64,000 bases of DNA, from the NCBI RefSeq assembly GCF_011761305.1, contig NZ_JAAOZC010000005.1, positions 1-64,000 on the forward strand, written 5' to 3'. The position numbers were made by a program, and so were the translations under genes. Position 1 is the first letter of the stretch. Every line of letters begins with the position of its first letter. Below, one piece after another: positions 46,716 through 55,646 of the stretch. Origin of the DNA: Sphingomonas vulcanisoli. GTDB taxonomy: Bacteria; Pseudomonadota; Alphaproteobacteria; Sphingomonadales; Sphingomonadaceae. Under the pieces are notes generated by a model. The model did not search any database. It was not told the origin of the DNA and saw only the letters and a program-made list of their open reading frames with translations.

Positions 46716-48764
46716 ATGGCGTATCGGCTTGGTGTGGATGTCGGTGGAACGTTCACCGATTTGCTGTTGTTCGACAAGGACAACGGCTCGTTCTGGCGGC
46801 ACAAGACGCCATCGACTCCGCACGACAGCTCGGTCGGCATCCTGACCGGGGTCGAGGCGATCTGCGCCGATGCCGGGATCACCCCCAGCGAGGTGGAGTT
46901 TTTCCTCCACGGCACCACCGTCGCGACCAATGCGGTGCTGGAGGGCAAGGGCGCGCGGGTCGGCCTGGTGACGACTGAGGGCTATCGCCAGATCCTCCAG
47001 ATCGCGCGCAGTTTCGTGCCCGGCGGCCTGGCCGGCTGGATCGTCTGGCCCAAGCCCGAGCCGCTGGCGAAGCTGGAAGACACGGTCGAGATCAAGGGCC
47101 GGATCGACGCGCGGGGCAACGAACTCCGCCCGATCGACGATGCCGACATCCGCGCGCAGCTCGAAGTGCTGAAGGCACAGGGCATCGAGGCGCTGACCGT
47201 CAGCCTGATCAACGCCTATCTCAACGGCGCCCATGAGGCGCGCGTCGCTGAGCTGGCCGCCGAGATCCTGCCCGGCGTGCCGGTGTCGCTCAGCCACATC
47301 GTGCTGCCCGAGATGCAGGAATATGAGCGCACGTTGACCACCGTCGCCAATGCGGCGGTGCGGCCGATCGTCGGCAAATATGTGCGCGCTCTGCGCGGCA
47401 AGCTGCGCGAGTCCGGCATGGCGGGATCGCTATCGCTGCTGCGTTCGGACGGCGGGCTGATGTCGTCGGAGAAATCCGAGGAGCATCCGGTGTCGCTGCT
47501 GATGTCGGGCCCGGCGGGCGGTGTCACCGGCGCTTTGTGGGTCGGCAAGAATGCGGGCATCCGCAATATCCTGACGCTCGACGTCGGCGGCACCTCGACC
47601 GACGTCGCCCTGATCGAAAATCTCGATCCGCGCCGCGTGCGCACCACCGAGGTCGGGCATCTCGCGGTGCGCGCCTCCTCGCTCGACGTGAAAACTGTGG
47701 GCGCGGGCGGCGGGTCGATCGCTTATGTTCCCGAGCTGACCGGCGCGCTGCGCGTCGGCCCGCAAAGCGCGGGCGCGGTGCCGGGTCCGGTCGCCTATGG
47801 CAAGGGCGGCAAGGAGCCGACCGTGACCGACGCCAATGTCGTGCTCGGATATCTCCCTGAATCCCTGCTCGGTGGCACGTTCAAGCTCGACCGCGAAGGC
47901 GCCAAGGCCGCCGTCCAGACGATCGCCGACAAGCTCGGCATCGGCCTTATGGAAGCGGCGCGCGGCATCATCGATATCGTCAACGAGAATATGTTCGGCG
48001 CGCTGCGCATGATCTCGGTGCAGCAGGGTTATGACCCGCGCCACTTCGCGCTGATGGGGTTTGGCGGCGCTGGCCCGCTCCACGTCAATGCGGTCGCGCG
48101 GCTGATGGGAAGCTGGCCGGCCGTTTCTCCGGTTTCGCCCGGCGTGCTGTGCGCGCTCGGCGACGCGACGACGCGGATGCGGACCGAAACCGCGCGCAGC
48201 TTCTCCACCCGCTTCCGCGATACCGACGAGGCGGAGGTCCGCACGATCCTTGAAGAGATGGCCGCGCAGACCCGCGCCGAACTCGCCGCCGAAGGCATTG
48301 CCGACGCCGACATCACATCGCTGTTCGAGGTCGACGTGCGGTATGAAGGTCAGGCGTTCGAAGTGCCGCTGGCGATCGATGCCGAAACGCTGGCCAAGGA
48401 TGGGCTCGCCGGGATTACCGCGCGCTTCGACGAGGAGCATCTGCGGCTTTTCACCTTCAACATGGATTCGCCACACGAGTTGGTGAACCTGCGCGCGGTC
48501 GCGCTGGGCCCAACGCTCGATCTGCCCGCGCCGGCGCTACCCGAAGGCGACGGCGATCCCAAGGCCGCGAAGCTGCGCGATCATGAGCTCTGGGCCGATG
48601 GCGCGATGCGCCCCGCGGTTATCTATGATCGCTCCAAGCTGCGTGCCAAGGACGTGCTCGCGGGGCCGGCGATCGTCATCGAAATGGATTCGACGACGTT
48701 GATCGAAGCCGGCTGCACCGGCACCGTCGATGCGGTCGGCAACATTCTCATCAATCCGGCCTGA
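46716..48764 (+). CDS. Hydantoinase/oxoprolinase subunit A family
   Basis: 682-aa ATP-dependent subunit of the HyuA/acetone-carboxylase-beta family. ASKHA signature LGVDVGGTFTDLLLFD at the start, FLHGTTVATNAVLEGKGARV, then LMSGPAGGVTGALWVG, LTLDVGGTSTDVALIENL and FGGAGPLHVNAVARL. Relatives open hydantoins, 5-oxoproline or cyclic amides, or carboxylate ketones, with ATP and the B subunit. It heads an operon of six genes and is divergent from the aldehyde dehydrogenase operon. GGGGA lies before ATG 46716. Confidence 0.9.
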   Translation: MAYRLGVDVGGTFTDLLLFDKDNGSFWRHKTPSTPHDSSVGILTGVEAICADAGITPSEVEFFLHGTTVATNAVLEGKGARVGLVTTEGYRQILQIARSFVPGGLAGWIVWPKPEPLAKLEDTVEIKGRIDARGNELRPIDDADIRAQLEVLKAQGIEALTVSLINAYLNGAHEARVAELAAEILPGVPVSLSHIVLPEMQEYERTLTTVANAAVRPIVGKYVRALRGKLRESGMAGSLSLLRSDGGLMSSEKSEEHPVSLLMSGPAGGVTGALWVGKNAGIRNILTLDVGGTSTDVALIENLDPRRVRTTEVGHLAVRASSLDVKTVGAGGGSIAYVPELTGALRVGPQSAGAVPGPVAYGKGGKEPTVTDANVVLGYLPESLLGGTFKLDREGAKAAVQTIADKLGIGLMEAARGIIDIVNENMFGALRMISVQQGYDPRHFALMGFGGAGPLHVNAVARLMGSWPAVSPVSPGVLCALGDATTRMRTETARSFSTRFRDTDEAEVRTILEEMAAQTRAELAAEGIADADITSLFEVDVRYEGQAFEVPLAIDAETLAKDGLAGITARFDEEHLRLFTFNMDSPHELVNLRAVALGPTLDLPAPALPEGDGDPKAAKLRDHELWADGAMRPAVIYDRSKLRAKDVLAGPAIVIEMDSTTLIEAGCTGTVDAVGNILINPA

Positions 48765-48776
48765 GGACCACGACCC

Positions 48777-50654
48777 ATGCCCGCTACGATCATCCAGGCC
48801 AACGACACGCCGTTCAAGACGGTGCCGATCGATCCCGTCACGCTTGAAGTCATCGAGAATGCGCTGCGCAATGCGCGGATCGAGATGGACGCGACGCTGG
48901 TCCGCACCGCCATGTCCCCTGGCATCCGCGAACAGGGCGACGCATTTCCGCTGATCGCCGATGCCCAGGGCCGGATGATCGTCGGCCAGTTCGGCAGCTA
49001 TATCGGCCCGTTCCTCGAAGGGTTCGACGGTACGGTCGAGGACGGCGACATGATCTTCCTGTCCGATCCCTATTCGGTCGGCGGCGCCATCTCGCACTGC
49101 AATGACTGGCTGGTGCTGCTGCCAGTGTATAAGGACGGCCGGTTGGTCGCCTACACGTCGATGTTCGGCCACCAGAGCGACATTGGCGGCAAGGTGCCCG
49201 GATCGATGCCGATCGATGCCACCAACATCTTCCAGGAAGGCGTGCGCATTCCCCCCGTCAAGATCTGGAAGAAAGGCGAATATAACGAGGATCTGATCAA
49301 GCTGGTGATGCACCAGACGCGCACACCGGCGTGGTGCAAGGCCGATCTCAACGCGCTGATCGCCTCGTGCCGTGTCGCCGCGCGGCGCGTGATCGAAATG
49401 TGCGAGCGTTTCGGAGACGACGTCTACGCATCGGCCACCGATCTGCTGCTCGAACGCAACTATCGCGCGATGAAGCAGCTGATCGAGACCGCCGTCAGCG
49501 AGGAGAAGGTCAGCTTCGAGGATTATATCTGCGACGACGGCATGGGCTACGGCCCCTATAAGATCAAATGCACGATGTGGCGCGAAAACGGCCGCGTCGT
49601 CCTCGATTTTGACGGCACCGATCCGCAGAGCCAGGCATCGATCAACTTCCTGCTCAACGAAAACATGATGAAGATGTTCTTCGGCATCTACATGATCATG
49701 GTGTTCGATCCGCAGATCCTGTTCAACGACGGTTATTATCCGCTGGTCGACGTTCGCATCCCCGAAGGCTCGCTGCTCAAGCCGCGCTTCCCGGCGGCCC
49801 TATCGGGTCGCACCCATGCGCTCGGGCGGCTGTTCGATGTGCTCGGCGGCCTGCTCGGCCAGAAGACGCCGGAATTCCTGTGCGCTGCTGGCTTCTCGTC
49901 GTCGCCGCACCTGTTCTATTCAGGCACCGACGAACGGGGCGAGTGGTTCCAGCTGTTCCAGATCGGCTTCGGCGGCATTCCGGGTCGCCCGTTCGGCGAC
50001 GGCCCCGACGGGCATTCGCTGTGGCCCAACTTCACCAACGTCCCCAACGAGTTCCTCGAACGCTATTTCCCGTTGGTGATCGAACGCTACGAGACCGTGG
50101 CGGATTCGGGCGGCGCGGGTTTCTTCCGCGGCGGTAACGGCATCGATATGGTCTACCGCTTCGAACGGCCGGGCATGATCGCGATCCATGACGACCGCTG
50201 GTTCGTGCCGCCCTGGGGTGTCAACGGGGGTGAGCCGGGCGCGCGGGCACGCAAGGTGCTCGTCAAGGCCGACGGCACCGAGAAGGTGGTCGGTAACAAG
50301 CTTGAAGATTTCCCGGTGGAAGCCGGCGATCGGCTGCACTTTATCACCTGGGGCGGCGGCGGCTGGGGCGATCCCCTAACGCGCGATCCCGCGCTTTTGG
50401 CCAAGGAGCTGAAGCAAGGCCTGGTCACGGTCGCCGGCGCGCGCCGCTACGGCGTGGTACTGGTCGATGGCGCAGTCGACGAAGCGGCGACCGAGGCGCT
50501 GCGCGGCGAACTGCGCGCGAAGCGCGGCAATGACATCCCGACCTTCAATTATGGCCCGGATATCGCGACGCTCCGCGCAAATTGCATGGCGGAAACCGGC
50601 CTGCCCGCACCCCGCCAACCGCAATGGGAGCCGACCCTGATCACGGCGGAATGA
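48777..50654 (+). CDS. Hydantoinase/oxoprolinase subunit B family
   Basis: 625-aa partner of the A subunit, 12 bp downstream. Family signs: DPVTLEVIENALRNARIEMD, RTAMSPGIREQGDAFPLIAD, GDMIFLSDPYSVGGAISHCN, MFGHQSDIGGKVPGSMPIDA, FQEGVRIPPVKIWKKGE, DFDGTDPQSQASINF, and the C-terminal WGGGGWGDPLTRDPA. It should form the catalytic complex with subunit A. Slightly longer than many family members. Hydrolysis of a cyclic amide or carboxylation of an aromatic ketone are the two main possibilities. Confidence 0.9.
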   Translation: MPATIIQANDTPFKTVPIDPVTLEVIENALRNARIEMDATLVRTAMSPGIREQGDAFPLIADAQGRMIVGQFGSYIGPFLEGFDGTVEDGDMIFLSDPYSVGGAISHCNDWLVLLPVYKDGRLVAYTSMFGHQSDIGGKVPGSMPIDATNIFQEGVRIPPVKIWKKGEYNEDLIKLVMHQTRTPAWCKADLNALIASCRVAARRVIEMCERFGDDVYASATDLLLERNYRAMKQLIETAVSEEKVSFEDYICDDGMGYGPYKIKCTMWRENGRVVLDFDGTDPQSQASINFLLNENMMKMFFGIYMIMVFDPQILFNDGYYPLVDVRIPEGSLLKPRFPAALSGRTHALGRLFDVLGGLLGQKTPEFLCAAGFSSSPHLFYSGTDERGEWFQLFQIGFGGIPGRPFGDGPDGHSLWPNFTNVPNEFLERYFPLVIERYETVADSGGAGFFRGGNGIDMVYRFERPGMIAIHDDRWFVPPWGVNGGEPGARARKVLVKADGTEKVVGNKLEDFPVEAGDRLHFITWGGGGWGDPLTRDPALLAKELKQGLVTVAGARRYGVVLVDGAVDEAATEALRGELRAKRGNDIPTFNYGPDIATLRANCMAETGLPAPRQPQWEPTLITAE

Positions 50655-50678
50655 CGGCGGCGAAGCGGATGCAGCATC

Positions 50679-51575
50679 ATGGTTGAGATCGTAGAGGTCG
50701 CGCCACGCGACGGGCTGCAGAATGAGAGCGTCTTGTTCTCGGTCGCCCAGAAGGCGGCGCTGATCGATCATGCAGTGGCGGCGGGCGCGCGGCGGATCGA
50801 AGTGGCCAGCTTCGTCCGCGCCGACCGGGTGCCGCAGATGGCCGACACGGAAGCAGTGATCGCGGTGCTCGATTTGCCGGCCAACGTCGTCACGATCGGG
50901 CTGGTGCTGAACAAGAAGGGCGCGTTTCGGGCCTTGGCGACGACGGTCCAGGAAGTCGGCACGGTGGCGGTGGCATCGGACACGTTCGCCCAGCGTAACC
51001 AAGGGCAAACATCGCAGGAATCGGCCGACATGGCGGCCGAGGTCATCCAGTTCGTCCGCAGCGAGGGACGGCGCGCGCAGGCGACGATTGGCGCGGCTTT
51101 CGGCTGCCCGTTCGAAGGCGCGGTCCCGCACGATCGGGTTGTCGCGCTCGCCGAACGGATCGCCGCCGCCGGGCCAACCGAAATCGCTCTTGCCGATACC
51201 ATCGGCGTCGCCGTGCCCGAAGACGTCGGCACCTTGATCGAGCGCGTTCGCGCAGCGACCGGGTTGCCGGTGCGTATCCACCTGCACAATACGCGCGGGA
51301 CGGGCATCGCAAATGCGTGGGCGGCTGTACAGGCGGGAGTCTCTACGATCGATGCCTCGCTCGGCGGCATCGGCGGATGTCCGTTCGCCCCGGCCGCGAC
51401 GGGCAATATCGCGACCGAGGATCTTATCTATCTGCTCGACCGCTCGGGGATCGAGCATGGCTATGACCTGGGCAAAACCATCGATGCGGCACGCTGGCTG
51501 ACACATGAGATGGGGCGCCCCCTACCCGGCGCGGTCAGCCGCGCCGGTGGTTTCCCAACAGGCACAGCAGCATGA
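50679..51575 (+). CDS. HMG-CoA lyase family protein
   Basis: 298-aa DRE-TIM metallolyase. APRDGLQNE near the N-terminus is the family hallmark; IEVASFVRADRVPQMAD, GAAFGCPFEGAVP, ALADTIGVAVP, RIHLHNTRGTG and GGIGGCPFAPAATGNIATED with the active Cys follow. HMG-CoA lyase makes acetyl-CoA and acetoacetate. Its gene overlaps the CaiB-type CoA-transferase by ATGA. This pair can work as transferase (makes a 3-hydroxyacyl-CoA) and lyase (splits it), as in glutarate/HMG or citramalate-type routes; the actual acid is unknown. Confidence 0.88.
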   Translation: MVEIVEVAPRDGLQNESVLFSVAQKAALIDHAVAAGARRIEVASFVRADRVPQMADTEAVIAVLDLPANVVTIGLVLNKKGAFRALATTVQEVGTVAVASDTFAQRNQGQTSQESADMAAEVIQFVRSEGRRAQATIGAAFGCPFEGAVPHDRVVALAERIAAAGPTEIALADTIGVAVPEDVGTLIERVRAATGLPVRIHLHNTRGTGIANAWAAVQAGVSTIDASLGGIGGCPFAPAATGNIATEDLIYLLDRSGIEHGYDLGKTIDAARWLTHEMGRPLPGAVSRAGGFPTGTAA

Positions 51576-52765
51576 ACGAAAATCCAGGCGCCTTATCCGA
51601 CATTCGCGTGATCGAGCTGGGCCAGCTCATCGCCGGGCCTTTTTGCGGACAGTTGCTCGGCGACATGGGCGCCGACGTCATCAAGGTGGAGCCGCCCGGC
51701 AAGGGCGATCCGATGCGCGACTGGGGCCATGGCGACGCGAAGCTCTGGTGGGAAGTGGTGGCGCGCAACAAGCGTTCGGTTTCGGCCAATTTGCGGGTAG
51801 CGGAGGGGCAGGAGATCGTCCGCAAGCTTATCACGCACGCCGACATCCTGATCGAGAATTTCAAGCCCGGCACGATGGAGAAATGGGGCTTGGGCCCCGA
51901 CGCGCTTCACGCCATCAACCCGCGCCTCATCATCGTCCGGGTGTCCGGCTATGGCCAGACAGGCCCCTATGCTTCGCGCGCCGGATTTGGCGGCATCGGA
52001 GAAGCGATGGGCGGGTGGCGCGCGATCGTCGGCGATCCGGATCGGGCGCCGTCGCGCATGGGAGTCTCGATCGGAGACTCGCTTGCCGCCACCTATGGCT
52101 GCCTTGGCGCGCTTGCGGCGCTTCACGCGCGAGAACGCACCGGCAAGGGCCAGGTCGTCGACTCGGCGCTGTATGAAGCCGTGTTGCAGGTCATGGAAAG
52201 CCTGGTGCCCGAGTTCATGATCGGTGGGCATGTGCGCAAGCGCACCGGATCGGTGCTCGAAGGTGTCGCCCCATCGAATGTCTATCCGTGCAGTGACGGC
52301 GAATATCTGATCGGCGCCAATCAGGATGCGGTGTTCGCCCGGCTCGCGCAGGCGATGGGCCGGCCCGAGCTCGCGACCGACGAACGATATGCCACCCATC
52401 TGGCGCGCGGACGCCATCAGGCTGAGCTCGACGCCCTGATCGGCGACTGGACGCAGACGCTGACGGTTGAAGCGCTCGAGGCATTGATGATCGAGCACAG
52501 CGTGCCCGCGGGCCGTATCTATGGCGCCGCCGACATGCTCGCCGATCCCCAATTTGCCGCCCGGGAGGCGCTGGTCGAGGTCGACAGCCCGCGCTGGGGC
52601 AAGTTCAAGATGCAGAATGCCGTGCCCAAGCTGTCCGAAACCCCCAGCGCGATCCGTTCACTCGCCCCGGCGAGCGTCGGCCAGGACAATGCCGCCGTTT
52701 ATGGCAGCCTGCTGGGAATGGATGCGGCTGAGCTCGACCGGCTGCGTGCGTCCGGCGCAATCTGA
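51572..52765 (+). CDS. CaiB/BaiF family CoA-transferase
   Basis: 397-aa class III CoA-transferase: DIRVIELGQLIAGPFCGQLL, LGDMGADVIKVEPPGKGDPM, NKRSVSANLRVAEG, then AGFGGIGEAMGG and the catalytic Asp region SRMGVSIGDSLAATYGCLGA, and TGKGQVVDSALYEAV. It moves CoA between carboxylic acids, often from succinyl-CoA. Translation is coupled to the upstream HMG-CoA lyase. Together they would activate and cleave a branched dicarboxylic acid. Confidence 0.9.
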   Translation: MNENPGALSDIRVIELGQLIAGPFCGQLLGDMGADVIKVEPPGKGDPMRDWGHGDAKLWWEVVARNKRSVSANLRVAEGQEIVRKLITHADILIENFKPGTMEKWGLGPDALHAINPRLIIVRVSGYGQTGPYASRAGFGGIGEAMGGWRAIVGDPDRAPSRMGVSIGDSLAATYGCLGALAALHARERTGKGQVVDSALYEAVLQVMESLVPEFMIGGHVRKRTGSVLEGVAPSNVYPCSDGEYLIGANQDAVFARLAQAMGRPELATDERYATHLARGRHQAELDALIGDWTQTLTVEALEALMIEHSVPAGRIYGAADMLADPQFAAREALVEVDSPRWGKFKMQNAVPKLSETPSAIRSLAPASVGQDNAAVYGSLLGMDAAELDRLRASGAI

Positions 52766-52790
52766 CGCCAGATTTGAGGAATAATTATTG

Positions 52791-53657
52791 ATGGCCAATC
52801 CGATCCTTCGCGAGAAGCTCGCCCGCGGCGAATTCATTGCCGCACCCGGCATTCAAGACATGATCACCGCGGTTGTCGCCAACAAGGTCGGCTTCGATAT
52901 CGTCTATGGCTCGGGCTATTGGCTCACCGCTTCAGCCAGCGGATTGCCCGATGCCGGCATTGCGACCTTCACGCAGATGCTCGACCGCATGGCGACGCTG
53001 GTCAAGACCTCCAACGCCGCGGTGATCGCCGATGGCGATACCGGTTATGGCGGCCTGCTCAATGTCCATCATACCGTGCGCGGCTATGAGGAAGCGGGCG
53101 TCACCGCCATCCAGCTCGAGGATCAGGAATTTCCCAAGAAGTGCGGGCACACGCCGTACCGCCGCGTCATTCCGCTTGAGGATATGGTCGATAAGATCAA
53201 GGTTGCGGTGGATGCGCGGCGTGACGATAATTTCCTGATCATCGCCCGCACCGACGCCCGGCAGGGCGAGGGGTTCGAGAGATCGCTGGCGCGCGCCAAA
53301 GCCTATGGCGAGGCCGGCGCGGATATCCTGTTTGTCGAAGCGCTGGAGAGCGAAGAGGAGATGCGCCGCGCCAATGACGCGCTCACCCTGCCGACGATGG
53401 CGAATATGGCGACCGGCGGTCTGACGCCGATCCTCAGCACCGCCAGGCTCGCTGAGCTTGGCTTCTCCGTCGCGATCTTCCCCGCGCTGACCAGTCTGAT
53501 CGCGGCAAAAGCGATGGAGGGCGCGCTGCGCACGCTCAAAGAAACCGGCGACGGCAACCCGGGAGATGTGTTCGACTTCAAGGAATTCTGTGGGCTGATC
53601 GGGTTCCAGGAAGTGTGGGACTTCGAGAAGAAGTGGGGCCAGGACGGGGCGCGATGA
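52791..53657 (+). CDS. Isocitrate lyase/PEP mutase superfamily lyase
   Basis: 288-aa TIM-barrel protein. It has ADGDTGYGGLLNVHHTVRGY, IQLEDQEFPKKCGHTPYRRV and IIARTDARQGEGFERSLARA. The KKCGH segment with its Cys is the catalytic loop of isocitrate-, methylisocitrate- and dimethylmalate-type C-C lyases, so a lyase is more likely than a phosphonate mutase. GAGGA lies 11 bases before ATG 52791; a TTG directly before it is possible. It follows the CoA-transferase by 25 bp and overlaps the alcohol dehydrogenase by ATGA. Confidence 0.88.
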   Translation: MANPILREKLARGEFIAAPGIQDMITAVVANKVGFDIVYGSGYWLTASASGLPDAGIATFTQMLDRMATLVKTSNAAVIADGDTGYGGLLNVHHTVRGYEEAGVTAIQLEDQEFPKKCGHTPYRRVIPLEDMVDKIKVAVDARRDDNFLIIARTDARQGEGFERSLARAKAYGEAGADILFVEALESEEEMRRANDALTLPTMANMATGGLTPILSTARLAELGFSVAIFPALTSLIAAKAMEGALRTLKETGDGNPGDVFDFKEFCGLIGFQEVWDFEKKWGQDGAR

Positions 53658-54763
53658 CCGAGATCACCGCCGCTGTCCTGTCCGCCTCGGGCGAGGCCAG
53701 CGTGCCCTATGCGGACTCGGCGCCACTGGCGCTCAAGACGCTGACGCTCGATCCGCCCCGCCCGGGCGAATTGCTCGTGCGGATCGATGCCGCTGGCATC
53801 TGCCATTCCGATCTTTCGGTGATCAACGGCGATCGGCCCCGCCCGATGCCGATGGCGCTGGGGCACGAGGCCGCGGCGACCGTGCTCGCAACCGGCGATG
53901 CCGATGACGCGCAGTTCGGGGTCGGCGATCAGGTGGTGCTGGTCTTCCTGCCGGCGTGCGGTGAATGTGTCGCCTGTGCGAGCGGGCGGGGCTATCTGTG
54001 CCCCAACGCCGCCGCTGCCAACGGCGAAGGCCGGTTGATGCGCGGCGGACGGCGCCTGCATGACGGATCGTGCGACGTCCACCACCACCTCGGTGTTTCG
54101 GCATTTGCCAACCATGCAGTGGTGGACCGGCGATCGGCGGTGAAGATCGATCGCGATATTCCGGCGGAGACGGCGGCTTTGTTCGGCTGCGCGGTGCTGA
54201 CCGGGGTCGGAGCGGTGATGAACACCGCGGCGGTTCGGCCCGGCGAGAGCGTATTGATCTATGGCCTCGGCGGTGTCGGGTTGGCGGCGTTGCTCGGCGC
54301 GCTGGCGGCGGGCGCTCAGCCGGTGACGGCAGTTGATCCGTCGCCCGAAAAGCGGGCGCTGGCGCTCGAATTGGGTGCCGCGCGCGCGGTCGCGCCCGAA
54401 GAGGCGAGTGACCTGTCCAAGGCCGAAGTGGTGATCGAAACGGTCGGCAAAGCCGCGGTGCTGGCACAAGCCTACGCCGCAGCGGCGCGAGGCGGCCGCA
54501 TCATAACCGTCGGCCTGCCCAACCCCGGCGAGATGCTGAGCATCCCGGCACTGTCGCTCGTCGCGGAAGGCAAGACGCTGGCGGGCAGCTATATGGGCTC
54601 GTCGATCCCCTCGCGGGATATTCCGCGCTATGTCGCCCTGTGGCGTGCGGGGCGGCTTCCTGTCGAGCGGCTGCTCACATCAATCAGCCCGCTCAGCGAG
54701 ATCAACGGGCTGATGGATCGTCTGGCGACTGGCGCGGCAATTCGGCAAGTCGTGGTGCCATAA
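53654..54763 (+). CDS. Zinc-dependent alcohol dehydrogenase (MDR family)
   Basis: 369-aa medium-chain dehydrogenase. Catalytic zinc ligands are visible in AAGICHSDLSVINGDRP and LGHEAAATV; the structural zinc site is CGECVACASGRGYLC with four Cys. The NAD domain has LIYGLGGVGLAALLGALAAG and TAVDPSPEKRALALELGA. It oxidises an alcohol to an aldehyde or ketone, or the reverse. ATG 53654 overlaps the upstream lyase stop; it is the last enzyme gene of this operon. Confidence 0.9.
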   Translation: MTEITAAVLSASGEASVPYADSAPLALKTLTLDPPRPGELLVRIDAAGICHSDLSVINGDRPRPMPMALGHEAAATVLATGDADDAQFGVGDQVVLVFLPACGECVACASGRGYLCPNAAAANGEGRLMRGGRRLHDGSCDVHHHLGVSAFANHAVVDRRSAVKIDRDIPAETAALFGCAVLTGVGAVMNTAAVRPGESVLIYGLGGVGLAALLGALAAGAQPVTAVDPSPEKRALALELGAARAVAPEEASDLSKAEVVIETVGKAAVLAQAYAAAARGGRIITVGLPNPGEMLSIPALSLVAEGKTLAGSYMGSSIPSRDIPRYVALWRAGRLPVERLLTSISPLSEINGLMDRLATGAAIRQVVVP

Positions 54764-54780
54764 AGACGACTGACGCTCGT

Positions 54781-54799
54781 TTATCTGACTGTCGGATAA
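54781..54799. promoter_or_regulatory. Palindrome before an IclR gene (operator candidate)
   Basis: TTATCTGAC-T-GTCGGATAA: two nine-base inverted arms with one mismatch around a single base. It lies 56 bp before the TTG start of the IclR-type regulator, in a short AT-rich gap after the alcohol dehydrogenase. IclR proteins bind such palindromes, often at their own promoter, so it is a good self-regulatory site candidate. Confidence 0.55.
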
Positions 54800-54854
54800 T
54801 TATTGCCGTTTTTGGACAAATTGCTTACCGTCCGGGGAACCGGAGGTTGCAAGG

Positions 54855-55646
54855 TTGGAAAAAGGCGTACCGATCCGCTCCATCACCCGCTCGATCGCGG
54901 CATTGAAGGCGATCAACCGAAGCGGATCACTCTCGATGATGGAAATCTCGAAGGCGGCCGAGGTCCCTTATCCCACGGCCTGTCGGATCGTCCAGACGCT
55001 GCTGTATGAGGGCCTGATCGAGCAGGAGCCGTCGCGCAAGCGCTACCGGCCGACGGCCATGGTCCAGACGCTCAGCCACGGTTTCCAGCATGACGATCGG
55101 CTGGTCAGCGTCGCCAGGCCCCACATTCTGGCGCTGACCACGCGGGTCGGCTGGCCGGTGTCGATCGCGATCCGCGTGGGGCGCAACATGATGCTTCGCG
55201 ACAGCACGCACGCCAACACCTCGCTGACATTCGAACAATATTATCCGGGCTTCACGCTGCCGATCCTCGACAGCGCATCGGGCAAGCTCTCGATGGCGTT
55301 CGCGCCGGACGAGGATCGTCTGATGATCCTGCGCTGGATGCGCGTCAGCCAGGAAATCGATCTCGACTATCTTGCCACGGCCGAGGCCAGTCTCGATGTC
55401 GATAAGATCCGGCAGCAGGGCTATGCGGTACAGGGGCGCAATCACTTCAATCTCACGCCGGGCAAGACGTCCTCGATCGCCGTGCCGATCTTCCTCAACG
55501 GCCTGTTCGAAGCGGCCATGACGATGGTCTTCTTCGTCAGCGCCATGAAGCTGGAAGCCGCGCTGGAGAATTATCTCGGCGACCTGAAAGACACCGCAGC
55601 GCGCATTTCGGATGGATTGAGCGGGACCGCCATCAACGCATCATAG
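54855..55646 (+). CDS. IclR-family regulator (MhpR-like)
   Basis: 263-aa IclR regulator. The helix-turn-helix region is IRSITRSIAALKAINRSGSL, then MMEISKAAEVPYPTACRIVQ, like MhpR-type activators of aromatic catabolism. The effector domain has HILALTTRVGWPVSIAIRVG, DSASGKLSMAFAP and a closing LTPGKTSSIAVPIFL. The start is TTG, with GGAGG eight bases before it. It lies between the hydantoinase operon (same strand) and the convergent monooxygenase operon, overlapping the latter's last gene by six bases. It probably controls one or both. Confidence 0.87.
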   Translation: MEKGVPIRSITRSIAALKAINRSGSLSMMEISKAAEVPYPTACRIVQTLLYEGLIEQEPSRKRYRPTAMVQTLSHGFQHDDRLVSVARPHILALTTRVGWPVSIAIRVGRNMMLRDSTHANTSLTFEQYYPGFTLPILDSASGKLSMAFAPDEDRLMILRWMRVSQEIDLDYLATAEASLDVDKIRQQGYAVQGRNHFNLTPGKTSSIAVPIFLNGLFEAAMTMVFFVSAMKLEAALENYLGDLKDTAARISDGLSGTAINAS

